A stretch of 64,000 bases of DNA, taken from contig WYEN01000095.1 in assembly GCA_009903825.1 (NCBI GenBank), forward strand, positions 27,560 to 91,559, written 5' to 3'. Below the pieces are notes generated by a model. The model saw nothing but the letters and a program-made list of their open reading frames with translations, did not search any database and was not told the DNA's origin. A program made the position numbers and the translations under genes. The stretch is from Desulfurococcales archaeon. GTDB lineage: Archaea; Thermoproteota; Thermoprotei_A; Sulfolobales; AG1. This document shows positions 44,333 through 53,068 of this stretch, one piece after another. The stretch's first letter is position 1; each line of letters starts with the position of its first letter.

Positions 44333-45202
44333 TTATATTGATGGAGTCGTCGATGTTTTTAATGTTATATATTCGTTTATCTTAGCTAGATATTTCTCTG
44401 CTAATTTTCTGCTCATGTTAAGTATCTTCGGTATATCATCAGAATGTATCGAGCTTAGACCGCTCTTCTGCATGCCTGTTATTAATCCATCTTCTGAGAA
44501 TGCTATTGTCACTAATGTGTCAGCAATCATCTCTTCTTCGAGAGAAGGATCCGCTATATAATATTTGTTTCCAGTGTTTTCATCAGTTATTTTTGCTATT
44601 GTTGCTGTAACAACTTTCTTTTTAACTGGGATGTTCTCTGACTTCTCTTCTGAAATGATTATCTCGCCTGTCTCTGTTGTAGAGACCTTAGGGATTTTTG
44701 CTGTTAAAAGTGCTAACATGGTTGCTATTGATGAGGCGTCAATCATATTTCCATCGTAATCAACAACATATATGTCTATAAATATGTTCCACACCTTCCT
44801 GCCTGGAGTGATGACCATCTTGCTGAGGTCTATAGCTCTCACATCTCTCAAAGATCTATCTATTATTCTGGCAAGCTCAACAGCTCTCTCATCAGGCGGG
44901 CCCGGCTCAAAGACTGGCGAGGCATGTGGAAGAAACTCTACAGAGACTATCAAATTCCCCTCCTGAGGCGTGTCTGGAAACGGCGTTCCCGGCTCAACTT
45001 TTATACCTGCCAAAACTTTTGTTTTTCCAAGCTCTACATACGAGGATCCATTCGCGTTTGGAATAAGATCAGTCTTTATATTAATTTCTCTAGGAGAATC
45101 AAAAGATCTTTCATCTACTCTAGTTCCTCTACTTAAGAATGTTAATATAGCGTTCTTTCTGATCTTAGGTATTATAGGGATCTCTACAGGCGTCATAGAC
45201 AT
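44333..45202 (-). CDS. rrp42: exosome complex subunit Rrp42
   Basis: A 289-residue RNase PH-fold subunit. It pairs with Rrp41 to form the hexameric ring of the archaeal exosome and lacks the phosphorolytic residues itself. Visible features: FLSRGTRVDERSFDSPREI at the N terminus, NGSSYVELGKTKVLAGIK, LPHASPVFEPGPPDERAVELA and a long C-terminal helix. It lies 2 nt downstream of rrp41. The order psmA-sbds-rrp4-rrp41-rrp42 matches the conserved archaeal superoperon. Confidence 0.96.
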   Translation of the reverse strand: MSMTPVEIPIIPKIRKNAILTFLSRGTRVDERSFDSPREINIKTDLIPNANGSSYVELGKTKVLAGIKVEPGTPFPDTPQEGNLIVSVEFLPHASPVFEPGPPDERAVELARIIDRSLRDVRAIDLSKMVITPGRKVWNIFIDIYVVDYDGNMIDASSIATMLALLTAKIPKVSTTETGEIIISEEKSENIPVKKKVVTATIAKITDENTGNKYYIADPSLEEEMIADTLVTIAFSEDGLITGMQKSGLSSIHSDDIPKILNMSRKLAEKYLAKINEYITLKTSTTPSI

Positions 45203-45204
45203 GT

Positions 45205-45942
45205 CTACTCCTCCTCCTCAGCGCCTGCATATCTTTTTTTCAAAGCCTCTTTCTGAAGTTTATATATCTGGTTAATCCCTTGCCAAGCCAGCTCCAACGC
45301 TTTATAAAACTCCTCTTCCGTCAAGACACCATTTAATTGAAGAAGCGTGATCTCTCTTAAAGTAGGCATCGCAGCCACAGGAAGATCTGCTTCTCCATAC
45401 ATATCTTCTTGCTCATTCTCGTCCAAGACTAGAATTCCCTGAACTTTTCCAACAGCGACTCCTGCTACAAGATCTCTCATAGGGATCCCGGCATCTGCGA
45501 GCGCTAATGATGCTGCTGTCACGCCTGCAGTTCTAGTTCCTCCATCAGCATTTAAGACCTCTATAAATATATCAATAACCGTTCTAGGAAATGCCTCCAC
45601 AATCACTGCAGGTTCGAGAGCTTCTCTAATAACTTTTGAAAGCTCGATCTCTCTTCGAGATGGTGCAGGACTTTTTCTTTCATGAGTTGAGAATGGCGCC
45701 ATATGATATCTACATCTTAACGTGGCTCTGTTAGGCAGAAGAATATGTCTTGCCCCAGGATCTCTAGGACCGTATACTGCTGCGAGAATTTTCGTATTTC
45801 CATATTCTACATAGGCAGATCCGTCGGCATTCTTTAATACTCCAACCTCGATCTTTATTGGCCTCAGCTGATCAGGTCTTCTACCATCTATTCTAAGACC
45901 CTCGTCTGTGAATAATTTTATGCCTGGTTTAAGTATGCCCAC
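45205..45942 (-). CDS. rrp41: exosome complex exonuclease Rrp41 (catalytic)
   Basis: A 245-residue RNase PH-fold protein that degrades and tails RNA from the 3' end using phosphate. Visible marks: [40 protein letters not shown], the arginine-rich [47 protein letters not shown] and [10 protein letters not shown] with the catalytic acids. The C terminus is basic then acidic. The start overlaps the rrp4 stop by 14 nt. Confidence 0.97.
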   Translation of the reverse strand: MGILKPGIKLFTDEGLRIDGRRPDQLRPIKIEVGVLKNADGSAYVEYGNTKILAAVYGPRDPGARHILLPNRATLRCRYHMAPFSTHERKSPAPSRREIELSKVIREALEPAVIVEAFPRTVIDIFIEVLNADGGTRTAGVTAASLALADAGIPMRDLVAGVAVGKVQGILVLDENEQEDMYGEADLPVAAMPTLREITLLQLNGVLTEEEFYKALELAWQGINQIYKLQKEALKKRYAGAEEEE

Positions 45943-46684
45943 TTATGATACCTCTTTTAACTTTCTCAACAACAATATATTCTCTTACACGAGCTGTCAA
46001 ACCTTTTAAATACGGTTGGCTCTCGATCATTCTTACAGCTCTCACAAATATCTCCTCATGATCTCTTGAAGGACATCTTCTTATAAGGATCCTTCCATTG
46101 TTAGCCACGATCACGTCGCATTCCGTCTCTTTAGTCAGAATCTCGATCATGGAATTTTTTCTCCCAATTATTCTAGGTATTCTCGTAGGGATCACTTCTA
46201 TAAGAGATCCTTCTGTCACTTTGCCTAATCCTTTCTCTCCTCTCAAAGTTAAAAGAGGATCTCTCAAAAGATCGAATCTCTCGATCTTTGCTATAAAGAC
46301 ATCTCCTACAGATACATATTCGCTGAGAACATCTTTCGAAGGATTTAGAGGTCTCCCAAGTATCTCATTTGCATGCAACACTCCTTTATAAGGAGCTTTT
46401 ATATCTAAATGAACATATGTAGGATTTATCTCTTCAACAACTCCTATCACAAGATCTCCTTCAGAAGGAATATAAACACCTTTTAACGGAGAGATCTTTA
46501 GATTATTCTCTCCTCTTATCTCAGCAACTCCTAACACTGATGACATGATCTTATTTCTCAACTTATAGAGATAAGGATATCTCTCAAAAACCACCTCTCC
46601 TTCTGCAACAAGATCTCCTGGAAGAACTATTTCTCTATGAGAAACTTTTATAGATTGCGTCTCAGACTTGTTCTTAACGCTCAT
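45929..46684 (-). CDS. rrp4: exosome RNA-binding cap subunit Rrp4
   Basis: A 251-residue protein with an N-terminal beta domain ([12 protein letters not shown]), a central S1 domain ([20 protein letters not shown], about 74-93 on) and a C-terminal KH domain ([25 protein letters not shown] is the GxxG-like loop). It sits on the Rrp41-Rrp42 ring and threads RNA into it. It lies 2 nt from the SBDS gene and overlaps rrp41 by 14 nt. Confidence 0.96.
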   Translation of the reverse strand: MSVKNKSETQSIKVSHREIVLPGDLVAEGEVVFERYPYLYKLRNKIMSSVLGVAEIRGENNLKISPLKGVYIPSEGDLVIGVVEEINPTYVHLDIKAPYKGVLHANEILGRPLNPSKDVLSEYVSVGDVFIAKIERFDLLRDPLLTLRGEKGLGKVTEGSLIEVIPTRIPRIIGRKNSMIEILTKETECDVIVANNGRILIRRCPSRDHEEIFVRAVRMIESQPYLKGLTARVREYIVVEKVKRGIISGHT

Positions 46685-46686
46685 AT

Positions 46687-47385
46687 CTATTTGACCTCTA
46701 CAATATTTACCACAGCGTCACCTTTTGTTATAGAAGATATTCTTGATATGACCTCGCTCTGCATGCCTGCTGGTATCTCCAGCTCAATCTCCGCCGAGCC
46801 ATCTTGAAAGAAATTCTTCTTCCTAACATCACCAAGTCTTGATATGACCCCTATGGCTCTAGATGCATGTTCCTTAGGAAGTCTCACTTTTATTATTGCC
46901 TTAGCAATTTTTATAGGCATCACTTTTGATAAAGCTTTCACAACTTCCATAGCCTGCTCCTCAACTCTTTTATAAAGATCTATAGAGACCTTAGCCTGCT
47001 CCATTGCAGCCTCTATTCTTGATGGAGGAATAGGTTTTTGTGTCTGAGGATCAATAGCACTTCTAGCTATATAATTTATTATCATCCTCCTCTTCGCCTC
47101 TAAAAGTCTTCTCCTCTGGTCAGTGGTAAGCTGCATCTCTCCTCTTCTAAGGATCTCTTCAATAACTTTTCTATTATCATCTGTCCCAAACACCTCTCTT
47201 ATCTCTTCTGGAGATGCTTTAAGACCCTTCTTAGCATCTCTATATATAAAGTCTCCGTGAACAACCTCATCTAATGGTATGTTCTTTCCCTCTCTAAACT
47301 CGAGAGCTTTATCTGGGTTGACAAGGATCTCGAATCTTTTTCCACGACTTTCGAATCTTATTATCACATACTCTTTTGAACTCAT
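46687..47385 (-). CDS. sdo1: SBDS ribosome maturation protein
   Basis: A 232-residue archaeal SBDS/Sdo1 homologue. In eukaryotes it releases the anti-association factor eIF6 from new 60S subunits. Visible: [73 protein letters not shown] and the C-terminal domain [20 protein letters not shown]. Its start overlaps psmA by 4 nt. The gene is a normal member of the exosome-proteasome superoperon. Confidence 0.96.
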   Translation of the reverse strand: MSSKEYVIIRFESRGKRFEILVNPDKALEFREGKNIPLDEVVHGDFIYRDAKKGLKASPEEIREVFGTDDNRKVIEEILRRGEMQLTTDQRRRLLEAKRRMIINYIARSAIDPQTQKPIPPSRIEAAMEQAKVSIDLYKRVEEQAMEVVKALSKVMPIKIAKAIIKVRLPKEHASRAIGVISRLGDVRKKNFFQDGSAEIELEIPAGMQSEVISRISSITKGDAVVNIVEVK

Positions 47386-48113
47386 TTATCTACCCCTGTC
47401 TTTGATATGAAGTTGCCAACCTCTTCTAAAGTTAATTTTCTAAAAATTCTATCTTTCAAGGTCACATAGCCTATCTCAACTCTCTCTGGGCTTAGACCTG
47501 TTTCAACTGATGCTCTCAAAGCTTTCAGACCTAACATGATGGCCTCTTCTAGAGACATCTTCTCTTTATAATTCTTCTCAAGAAACTCCATCACAGACTG
47601 CTCTCCAGAGCCTGCTGCAGTGGCAAAATATCTGAAGTAAAGACCGTTAGGTTCTGTTTTATATATATGAGCACCTCTGGCGTCAACGCCTGCAAATATT
47701 AATGACACTCCAAACGGTCTCACGCCGGCCTGTTGTGTATAAAGTTGTTTAAGATCTCCGATGCTTCTGACAAGAGTCTCCATATCAATAGGCTCGTCAT
47801 ATATGAATCTATGTCTCACGGCAATTATTCTAGCATAATCAATTAATATTCTTCCGTCGGCTCCTAAACCAGCAAATGTCGCACCTACATGAGTATCTAT
47901 TATAAATATCTTCTCTAAATCAACAAGATCTATTAATGGAGCATGTTTTCTTTTCTCAGATATTAAAACAGCAGAATCGCCTCCTAAGATCCCTATTATA
48001 GTCCATCCTTGTCTAACAGCTACTGCAGCATACTCAACTTGATATAGCTTGCCATCTGGAGAGAATATAGTTATGCCTCTATCATATCCAGCACTTGCAG
48101 GTCCGAAAGCCAT
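47382..48113 (-). CDS. psmA: 20S proteasome alpha subunit
   Basis: A 243-residue alpha subunit forming the outer rings and gate of the proteasome. The N terminus [21 protein letters not shown] is the hallmark gating segment. [11 protein letters not shown] and [20 protein letters not shown] follow. The C-terminal helices are as in archaeal homologues. A GAGGGG ribosome site precedes ATG. First gene of the superoperon psmA-sdo1-rrp4-rrp41-rrp42. The beta subunit is not in the window. Confidence 0.97.
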   Translation of the reverse strand: MAFGPASAGYDRGITIFSPDGKLYQVEYAAVAVRQGWTIIGILGGDSAVLISEKRKHAPLIDLVDLEKIFIIDTHVGATFAGLGADGRILIDYARIIAVRHRFIYDEPIDMETLVRSIGDLKQLYTQQAGVRPFGVSLIFAGVDARGAHIYKTEPNGLYFRYFATAAGSGEQSVMEFLEKNYKEKMSLEEAIMLGLKALRASVETGLSPERVEIGYVTLKDRIFRKLTLEEVGNFISKTGVDK

Positions 48114-48144
48114 TTATTATCCCCTCAACACCATATTTTCTAAG

Positions 48145-48154
48145 TATATTTATT
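48145..48154 (-). promoter_or_regulatory. candidate promoter of the proteasome-exosome operon
   Basis: On the minus strand AATAAATATA lies about 37 nt before the psmA start codon, leaving room for a short leader with the GAGGGG ribosome site. The ~200-nt gap to tRNA-Ile holds no other recognisable element apart from the tRNA promoter. Confidence 0.4.
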
Positions 48155-48312
48155 AACGTTTATCTAATGATAAAGCTCTTAGCGAAAACTTTTTCTATAA
48201 CTAAAGATCTTTCCTTCCGATATAAGATGACTTCAGCTCTAATTTAGATGAACATAACTATAGGAAATAGTTAAAAAGGGTTTTGAAAAATATTTTTAAT
48301 GAGAAGAATATC

Positions 48313-48386
48313 GGGCCCGTGGCTCAGCCTGGTAGAGCACCCGGCTGATAACCGGGGGGTCGGGGGTTCAAATCCCCCCGGGCCCA
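48313..48386 (+). tRNA. tRNA-Ile (anticodon GAT)
   Basis: An intron-free cloverleaf. The acceptor is GGGCCCG/CGGGCCC, the anticodon stem CCCGG/CCGGG, the loop CTGATAA with anticodon GAT, the T arm GGGGG-TTCAAAT-CCCCC, and discriminator A at 48386. CCA is not encoded. It ends 3 nt before the convergent PUA-protein gene. Confidence 0.96.
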
Positions 48387-48389
48387 TAT

Positions 48390-48989
48390 TTATTCAATAA
48401 ACATGTGTTGAGCTCTCAAATATATCCCTAGATCCATCACGTTTGCTACTATAGGCATGTTCTCATATCTTTTGTCTCTTTTTAAAATCATGATCTTTTC
48501 TAGATCTTCTAAAAGTTCTCCGACACCTATTACGCTATAATCATCTTTATCTAAGACAGCTATTATATCGCCTTTCTCGAGCGGCGGATAAAGATCTTTG
48601 AGACTTCGATACAAAAGATCTTTTCCATATAAAAAGTTTTTAACTCCGTCTTTCTCTGCTGAGACTGCTCCTCTAATTTTGTTAATGCTCCTATATATAA
48701 TTTCGAGAAGATGTGGCGATGGAACAAATCTTTTTTTAATAATACTGCCGATGAATATTCCAAGTCCGATAACCTCTACATTTTTTCTCAACATCTTGTC
48801 AAGATAGTTGATCGAAAGATCTTTTGTTAGAAAGATCTCTTTACAATTTTCATCAAGACATACTATTCTAGAACCGATCTTTTTTTTCAAAAGATCTATG
48901 ACATCCTCATATTCTTTAAAATACAATTTCTTTATGTATATAATAAGTGGGCTGAAATCCTCAAGATCTTTGACTACTATATATTTCAT
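48390..48989 (-). CDS. PUA-domain RNA-binding protein (Nip7-like)
   Basis: A 199-residue protein starting at ATG 48989, which overlaps the upstream methyltransferase stop as ATGA; the frame is open to 49055 but that start would overlap by 70 nt. The N-terminal ~110 residues form a pre-PUA alpha/beta domain. The C-terminal part (AVSAEKDGVKNFLYGKDLLY, then PLEKGDIIAVLD and VIGVGEL) is a PUA RNA-binding domain. The layout matches Nip7-type ribosome biogenesis proteins. Translational coupling to an RNA m5C methyltransferase supports a joint role in rRNA or tRNA maturation. Confidence 0.75.
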   Translation of the reverse strand: MKYIVVKDLEDFSPLIIYIKKLYFKEYEDVIDLLKKKIGSRIVCLDENCKEIFLTKDLSINYLDKMLRKNVEVIGLGIFIGSIIKKRFVPSPHLLEIIYRSINKIRGAVSAEKDGVKNFLYGKDLLYRSLKDLYPPLEKGDIIAVLDKDDYSVIGVGELLEDLEKIMILKRDKRYENMPIVANVMDLGIYLRAQHMFIE

Positions 48990-50017
48990 CTTTTTCTCAG
49001 CAGACATATGAAGAAACCCTCCATAGAATGTCTGTGAGGCCATATCCTGATACACTTCTCTACACCAGGATCAAACTCTATGCCTAAGAATTTTCTCAAT
49101 CCTCTGTCCCATATATTATTTCTAATATGTATAATCTCGATCTTCTCTTTATAATGTTCTAATATCTTTGATACAACAAACTCATTCTCTTCAGGAGCTA
49201 TAGAACATGTAGAATACAGTAGATAACCTCCTGGGGCAAGTGCTTCTACAGATGATGATAAAAGTTCGATCTCTCTAGACACAAGCTTCATAAGATCTTC
49301 GTAAGACGTCCTTCTTTTTCTACCAGGATCAAACATTATACCTCCCTCAGCACTACATGGAGCATCTAAAATGATCTTGGGGATTTCTTCGTTAAATATC
49401 TCATGGATCCTTCTTCCATCATATCTCGTTATTATGTAGCTTGTAAATCTCATTCTCTCAAGATTTGCTTTTAATGCTGAAAGTCTCGATCTTGATATGT
49501 CATTAGCTATAAGAAGACCTTCATCTCTCATCAACATTAAAATATGAGAAGCCTTTCCACCTGGAGATGCACATGTATCAAGTATCAAATCTCCAGGCCT
49601 AGGATCTAGAGCTATGGACGGGATTAAAGAGGCTGCATCTCTATAGAGATAATAACATCCTTTTAAATACTCATGTGTCGCGCCAATACTAGGTGTAGAT
49701 GAAGATCTAAGTATTTTATAAGAATAAGGAGACCACTCAATAGGAGAAAGCTTGAATCCTAGTCTCTCAAGAGACTCAGTAATTTTTCTACATGAGCACC
49801 TAAGATCATTACATCTGATCACAGGTTTATACATATTTTTATTATCAAAAGCTTCTAAAAGTCTTATCGTCTCATCAAAACCTAACATATCTATATATCT
49901 AGAGATCATGTATGGAAGATAACCATATTTATTCGCAAGATCAATTATAGACTGATCTATTCTCAGTCTCTCATTAAATATTCTCAAGATCTCTCGAAAA
50001 TCTATTTTTAATACCAT
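48986..50017 (-). CDS. NOL1/NOP2/Sun-family RNA cytosine-5 methyltransferase
   Basis: A 343-residue SAM-dependent enzyme making m5C in tRNA or rRNA. LILDTCASPGGKASHIL is the SAM-binding motif I. ILDAPCSAEG carries the motif IV PC cysteine and YSTCSIAPEENE the catalytic TC cysteine of motif VI. DPGRKRRTS lies between. An N-terminal ~100-residue RNA-binding region precedes. The target base is unknown. It is coupled by ATGA to the PUA protein downstream and starts 45 nt from tRNA-Ala(CGC). Confidence 0.92.
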   Translation of the reverse strand: MVLKIDFREILRIFNERLRIDQSIIDLANKYGYLPYMISRYIDMLGFDETIRLLEAFDNKNMYKPVIRCNDLRCSCRKITESLERLGFKLSPIEWSPYSYKILRSSSTPSIGATHEYLKGCYYLYRDAASLIPSIALDPRPGDLILDTCASPGGKASHILMLMRDEGLLIANDISRSRLSALKANLERMRFTSYIITRYDGRRIHEIFNEEIPKIILDAPCSAEGGIMFDPGRKRRTSYEDLMKLVSREIELLSSSVEALAPGGYLLYSTCSIAPEENEFVVSKILEHYKEKIEIIHIRNNIWDRGLRKFLGIEFDPGVEKCIRIWPHRHSMEGFFICLLRKR

Positions 50018-50062
50018 TCTACCCCCAATAATATATTCGAATAATCATATGATTAAGAGATA

Positions 50063-50135
50063 TGGACCGGCCGGGATTCGAACCCGGGACCTCTGCCGTG
50101 CGAGGGCAGCGCTCTTCCACCTGAGCTACCGGCCC
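50063..50135 (-). tRNA. tRNA-Ala (anticodon CGC)
   Basis: Read on the minus strand: acceptor GGGCCGG/CCGGTCC with one G-U pair, anticodon stem CTGCC/GGCAG, loop CTCGCAC giving anticodon CGC, T arm CCGGG-TTCGAAT-CCCGG, and discriminator A. No intron and no encoded CCA. Outside the anticodon arm it is nearly identical to tRNA-Ala(GGC) at 1.6 kb. Confidence 0.96.
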
Positions 50136-50265
50136 ACCATATCATGATATTTAGAGACATAGTTTTTAAATTTGAAATAATTAATCTACTTCATAACATC
50201 TATATAAAGATCAAAGTTGGAAATTAATAAAAGCACTCTCTTAGTAGCTTAGTAATAATATTTTA

Positions 50266-51777
50266 TTATTCGCTAATGTCTTCTATGCCGTCTTCTGTTA
50301 TAGCGAAGACCGCCTCGCCTTCTGGCAGATGTGGTGCATCAACAACTCTAGCTATTCTCTTGTTTCCTTTACTTTTTCTCAGCTGAACCCTCACGCCAGG
50401 TGCATGACCCAAGACATGTCCTCCTACTGCCACAGTAGGATCTCCATAGAAGACGTCTGGTCTTGCCATAACCTGATTTGTTATGACCACCGCTATATTA
50501 AATACCTCCGCCAGTGATAATAGCTGATGCAGATGTTTATTAAGCTTCTGTTGTCTCATAGCAAGATTCTCTCTACCTGGATACTCAGCTCTGAAATGTC
50601 CTGTGACTGAGTCTACGACTACAAGTTTAATATTCTTCTCAGGGATCAACTCTCTTAATTCATCTACAACAGCCATCTGATGATCGCTGCTAACTGCTCG
50701 AATATAATATATATTATCCATGACAACATCAGGATCTAATCCTTTTGATCTTGCCATGGCCTCGATCCTTTCCCATCTGAATGTTCCTTCAGTATCTATA
50801 TAAACAGCGTTGCCACCAAGCCCTCCTTTCTCAAGTGGCAACTGAACATTTACTGAAAGCTGATGACATAACTGAGTGTTATGTAGAACAAGACCTTCAG
50901 GAGATATAAAGTTGTGTGTATCTGGGATCACAAGATCATAGACATAATCATCATATTTAAACACATCAATTTTCTCAATAGAGGCGTTCTCAAAAGCTTT
51001 CTTCAACAGATCATGCTCTTTGTTATATGTTTTATATGTTAAGTAAATGTCATCAAGATATTTCTCATTAATCTTTCCGACAATATCTCCCGGCTTAACA
51101 TATCTCGCAGGCATCCACATGATCTTGCCTTTAATAACTATTGGAAGAGGATGATTCTGAGTGACATTAATTGTTGATCCATTATCTAAAACTATTTTAT
51201 AAAGATATTCAACCTTCTCTCTATAGATCCCGCGAGCCTCACTTATTCTAAGAATATGATCATCGTACGACAACACCCTTACATTATTAAGCCATATGAT
51301 CTCTCCCTCATCTAACTTCTCAGATCCATAGACATCTTTATATCTCATGAACATTTTCTCAATATTTTCTATCTCAAGATCTTTATCTCTGAGATATAAT
51401 ACCTCAGTATCTTTTGAGAAACATTTTCCAGTGCCATATTCGCCAAAGAATTCTGTGATAGTTTTCGTCTCCACTCCGCCACCTAAAAGCTGGTCTAATG
51501 CTTTGCTGCCAGTAGTGATCCTTCCAATGCTCATTCTCTCCAGCTTAACCTCTTTCGCAGTCTTGAATCTTATGTCTAACGCCTCTCTAGCCTGAGCAAT
51601 TATTTTTTGTGCTGTCGGTAATGGGACGCCGATCATGGTGCTAAGATCTTGTGCACTTAATGTGACTAAAGACTCAACAGTTGTAAAACCAGACTCCTTA
51701 AGCTTCTGAATAATAGATGGTGAAATATCTAGATCATCTATACCTCTTATTTTCTTTTTACTCTCTTTACTACTCAT
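50266..51777 (-). CDS. radA: RadA recombinase with an embedded intein
   Basis: A 503-residue precursor. Residues 1-118 hold the N-terminal HhH domain and FFGEYGTGK, the first part of Walker A. An intein fills 119-300, and the RecA core resumes with TQLCHQL so that the mature GEYGTGKT is restored. Further core motifs: [32 protein letters not shown] (Walker B), [10 protein letters not shown] and [17 protein letters not shown]. Mature RadA would be 321 residues, normal for crenarchaea. It forms the homologous-recombination filament. The gap to the tandem guide RNAs upstream is about 115 nt. Confidence 0.97.
   Translation of the reverse strand: MSSKESKKKIRGIDDLDISPSIIQKLKESGFTTVESLVTLSAQDLSTMIGVPLPTAQKIIAQAREALDIRFKTAKEVKLERMSIGRITTGSKALDQLLGGGVETKTITEFFGEYGTGKCFSKDTEVLYLRDKDLEIENIEKMFMRYKDVYGSEKLDEGEIIWLNNVRVLSYDDHILRISEARGIYREKVEYLYKIVLDNGSTINVTQNHPLPIVIKGKIMWMPARYVKPGDIVGKINEKYLDDIYLTYKTYNKEHDLLKKAFENASIEKIDVFKYDDYVYDLVIPDTHNFISPEGLVLHNTQLCHQLSVNVQLPLEKGGLGGNAVYIDTEGTFRWERIEAMARSKGLDPDVVMDNIYYIRAVSSDHQMAVVDELRELIPEKNIKLVVVDSVTGHFRAEYPGRENLAMRQQKLNKHLHQLLSLAEVFNIAVVITNQVMARPDVFYGDPTVAVGGHVLGHAPGVRVQLRKSKGNKRIARVVDAPHLPEGEAVFAITEDGIEDISE
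50878..51423 (-). other. 182-residue mini-intein in RadA (Walker A insertion site)
   Basis: The intein starts with Cys119 ([11 protein letters not shown], block A). [15 protein letters not shown] is block B with its TxxH motif. [18 protein letters not shown] then LVLHN is blocks F/G, ending His-Asn300. The +1 extein residue is Thr301. There is no LAGLIDADG endonuclease between blocks B and F, only about 70 residues of linker, so it can splice but cannot home. Insertion inside the P-loop means RadA is inactive until splicing. Confidence 0.95.
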
Positions 51778-51892
51778 AACCTCTCCAATTATATCATAGA
51801 TATTAAAAAGGTTATTATAAAAAACCTACTACTAGATCTCTCGTAGTCAGCTATGAAGAACAATACTTATTATAACTGAAAGATAGGATATA

Positions 51893-51976
51893 AATGGCCC
51901 CGCCATCTCACACCTGCAGAGATATCTGATCAGTAGATAGATGAAAATGAAGCAGGTCGGTCTGGCGGGGCACATC
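51893..51976 (+). ncRNA. H/ACA box guide sRNA
   Basis: A 9-bp lower stem (51897-51905 with 51963-51971), pocket arms TCTCAC (51906-51911) and CGGTC (51958-51962), upper stem ACCTGC/GCAGGT (51912-51917 with 51952-51957), then an apical TATCT/AGATA hairpin with GA- and TGA-containing internal loops suited to a kink-turn. Box ACA is at 51972-51974. The upper stem is exactly 14 nt from ACA, the canonical spacing. The predicted target is GACCG-U-N-GUGAGA, matching the conserved GUCGUGAGAC segment of 23S domain V. It would work with Cbf5. Confidence 0.85.
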
Positions 51977-51989
51977 TATAGGATGATCT

Positions 51990-52050
51990 AATCAGTTGAT
52001 GAGATAGATTCGGCTCTGAGATGTGATGAGCCTAGACCAGTCTGATTATG
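51990..52050 (+). ncRNA. C/D box guide sRNA
   Basis: All four boxes are in order: C TTGATGA (51996-52002), D' CTGA (52016-52019), C' GTGATGA (52023-52029), D CTGA (52042-52045). Guides are 13 nt (52003-52015) and 12 nt (52030-52041), with a 3-nt D'-C' spacer, the compact archaeal layout. The ends AATCAG and CTGATT can pair. By the box D plus five rule each guide would direct 2'-O-methylation of a G (within AGCCG and ACUGG target contexts). It starts 16 nt after the H/ACA RNA and its 3' end touches the convergent tatD stop. Confidence 0.87.
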
Positions 52051-52774
52051 ATATAAAAAGTTTTTTAAAATTGATCTCTATATTTTTAATAAGTTCTTCA
52101 AGGCTCATATTTTTTATCTCAGATAAAAACTTTATTGTAGAAAAGATCATTTTAGGCGACAGTTGAAGACCCTTATAATTATAAGGACCGTCGCTTTCTA
52201 TCACGAAGCCTTCTATATCAATTTTTCTGGCTATTTCAAGATGTTTGTTCTGTATCTTAACTGAAGGATTGATTGATATCATATAGTCATGAGACCTGAT
52301 CTCTTTCAGAACCTCCTGCGGACCTGTGAACCAGTGAAATAATGCTTTGGCGACATCATATCTATTTAAAAGCTGTAGAACTCTGCTCCATGCCCCTGGA
52401 GAGTGTATGTTAAGAACTAAATCCCTCCCCTTGACATATTCAAGAAACTCTACAAAGATCTTGATCTGTTTATCTAATGACTCAGGCACAAAGACAAGGT
52501 CTAGCCCGATCTCTCCTAGACATTTTACATCAAATCTCTCAGCAAGCTCAATAACTCTTTCAACATCTCTCTCAACTGTCTTTGCAGCATTCCACGGGTG
52601 AATACCTACACATGGAATAACTCTTTCACCAAATTTCTCTCTCAACTTAAGAGTTCTGACAGTAGACTCAAGATCATCTGATACACCTACTATCACAAGA
52701 TCATTATCTAGAAAATCCTTTATATCATTATCAGAATACTCATGTAGATGACAGTGAGCATCATAATAAGTCAT
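52046..52774 (-). CDS. tatD: TatD-family metal-dependent hydrolase/deoxyribonuclease
   Basis: A 242-residue TIM-barrel hydrolase. YYDAHCHLHEY (HxH, 3-13), CLGEIGLDLVF, VLNIHSPGAW and VIESDGPYNY supply the metal-binding His, Glu and Asp residues typical of the TatD family, members of which are DNA exonucleases or Mg-dependent DNases. The length is slightly short but complete. It is convergent with the C/D guide RNA, whose last bases overlap its stop codon. Confidence 0.88.
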   Translation of the reverse strand: MTYYDAHCHLHEYSDNDIKDFLDNDLVIVGVSDDLESTVRTLKLREKFGERVIPCVGIHPWNAAKTVERDVERVIELAERFDVKCLGEIGLDLVFVPESLDKQIKIFVEFLEYVKGRDLVLNIHSPGAWSRVLQLLNRYDVAKALFHWFTGPQEVLKEIRSHDYMISINPSVKIQNKHLEIARKIDIEGFVIESDGPYNYKGLQLSPKMIFSTIKFLSEIKNMSLEELIKNIEINFKKLFIS

Positions 52775-52804
52775 TTTAAAATCACCTATTAAACCTCACA
52801 TCAT

Positions 52805-53068
52805 TTAAAATATAGATGCACACCTATATATTTTGTCTAGAGAAGTCTCTAGATTCCTCCTGAATCTTTTTATTAAGAAACCTGTTAAGATCATTAGAAG
52901 ACCTACTAAAAAAATTATAAAAAGCACCATATATGTTGAAGAAAGGTTAATCAAGTTTTCAGAGTTTTGGATCATTGAGATGTTCGAGTTAAAAGGTTTA
53001 AAAGGACCTGAGCCTCCGCCTACTATCGTTGTGTTCAGATTTATTACTAATTTACATATATTGATCAT
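52805..53068 (-). CDS. small single-span membrane protein
   Basis: An 87-residue protein with one clear hydrophobic helix (about 46-66) followed by a basic segment KRFRRN, so the C terminus probably faces the cytoplasm. The N-terminal 45 residues include GGGSGPFKPFN. Function unknown. Its start overlaps the stop of the metallo-hydrolase gene by 4 nt (ATGA), the main reason for accepting it as real. Confidence 0.55.
   Translation of the reverse strand: MINICKLVINLNTTIVGGGSGPFKPFNSNISMIQNSENLINLSSTYMVLFIIFLVGLLMILTGFLIKRFRRNLETSLDKIYRCASIF

Noticed and set aside
48990..49055. Longer N terminus of the PUA-domain protein
   Set aside because: It would overlap the methyltransferase gene by 70 nt, while ATG 48989 gives a classic ATGA overlap and begins at plausible domain sequence.
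52805..53068. Small membrane protein as a VirB2/CedA1-like pilin of the DNA-transfer machine
   Set aside because: It has a single membrane helix rather than two, and is coupled to a metallo-hydrolase gene far from the pilus operon.
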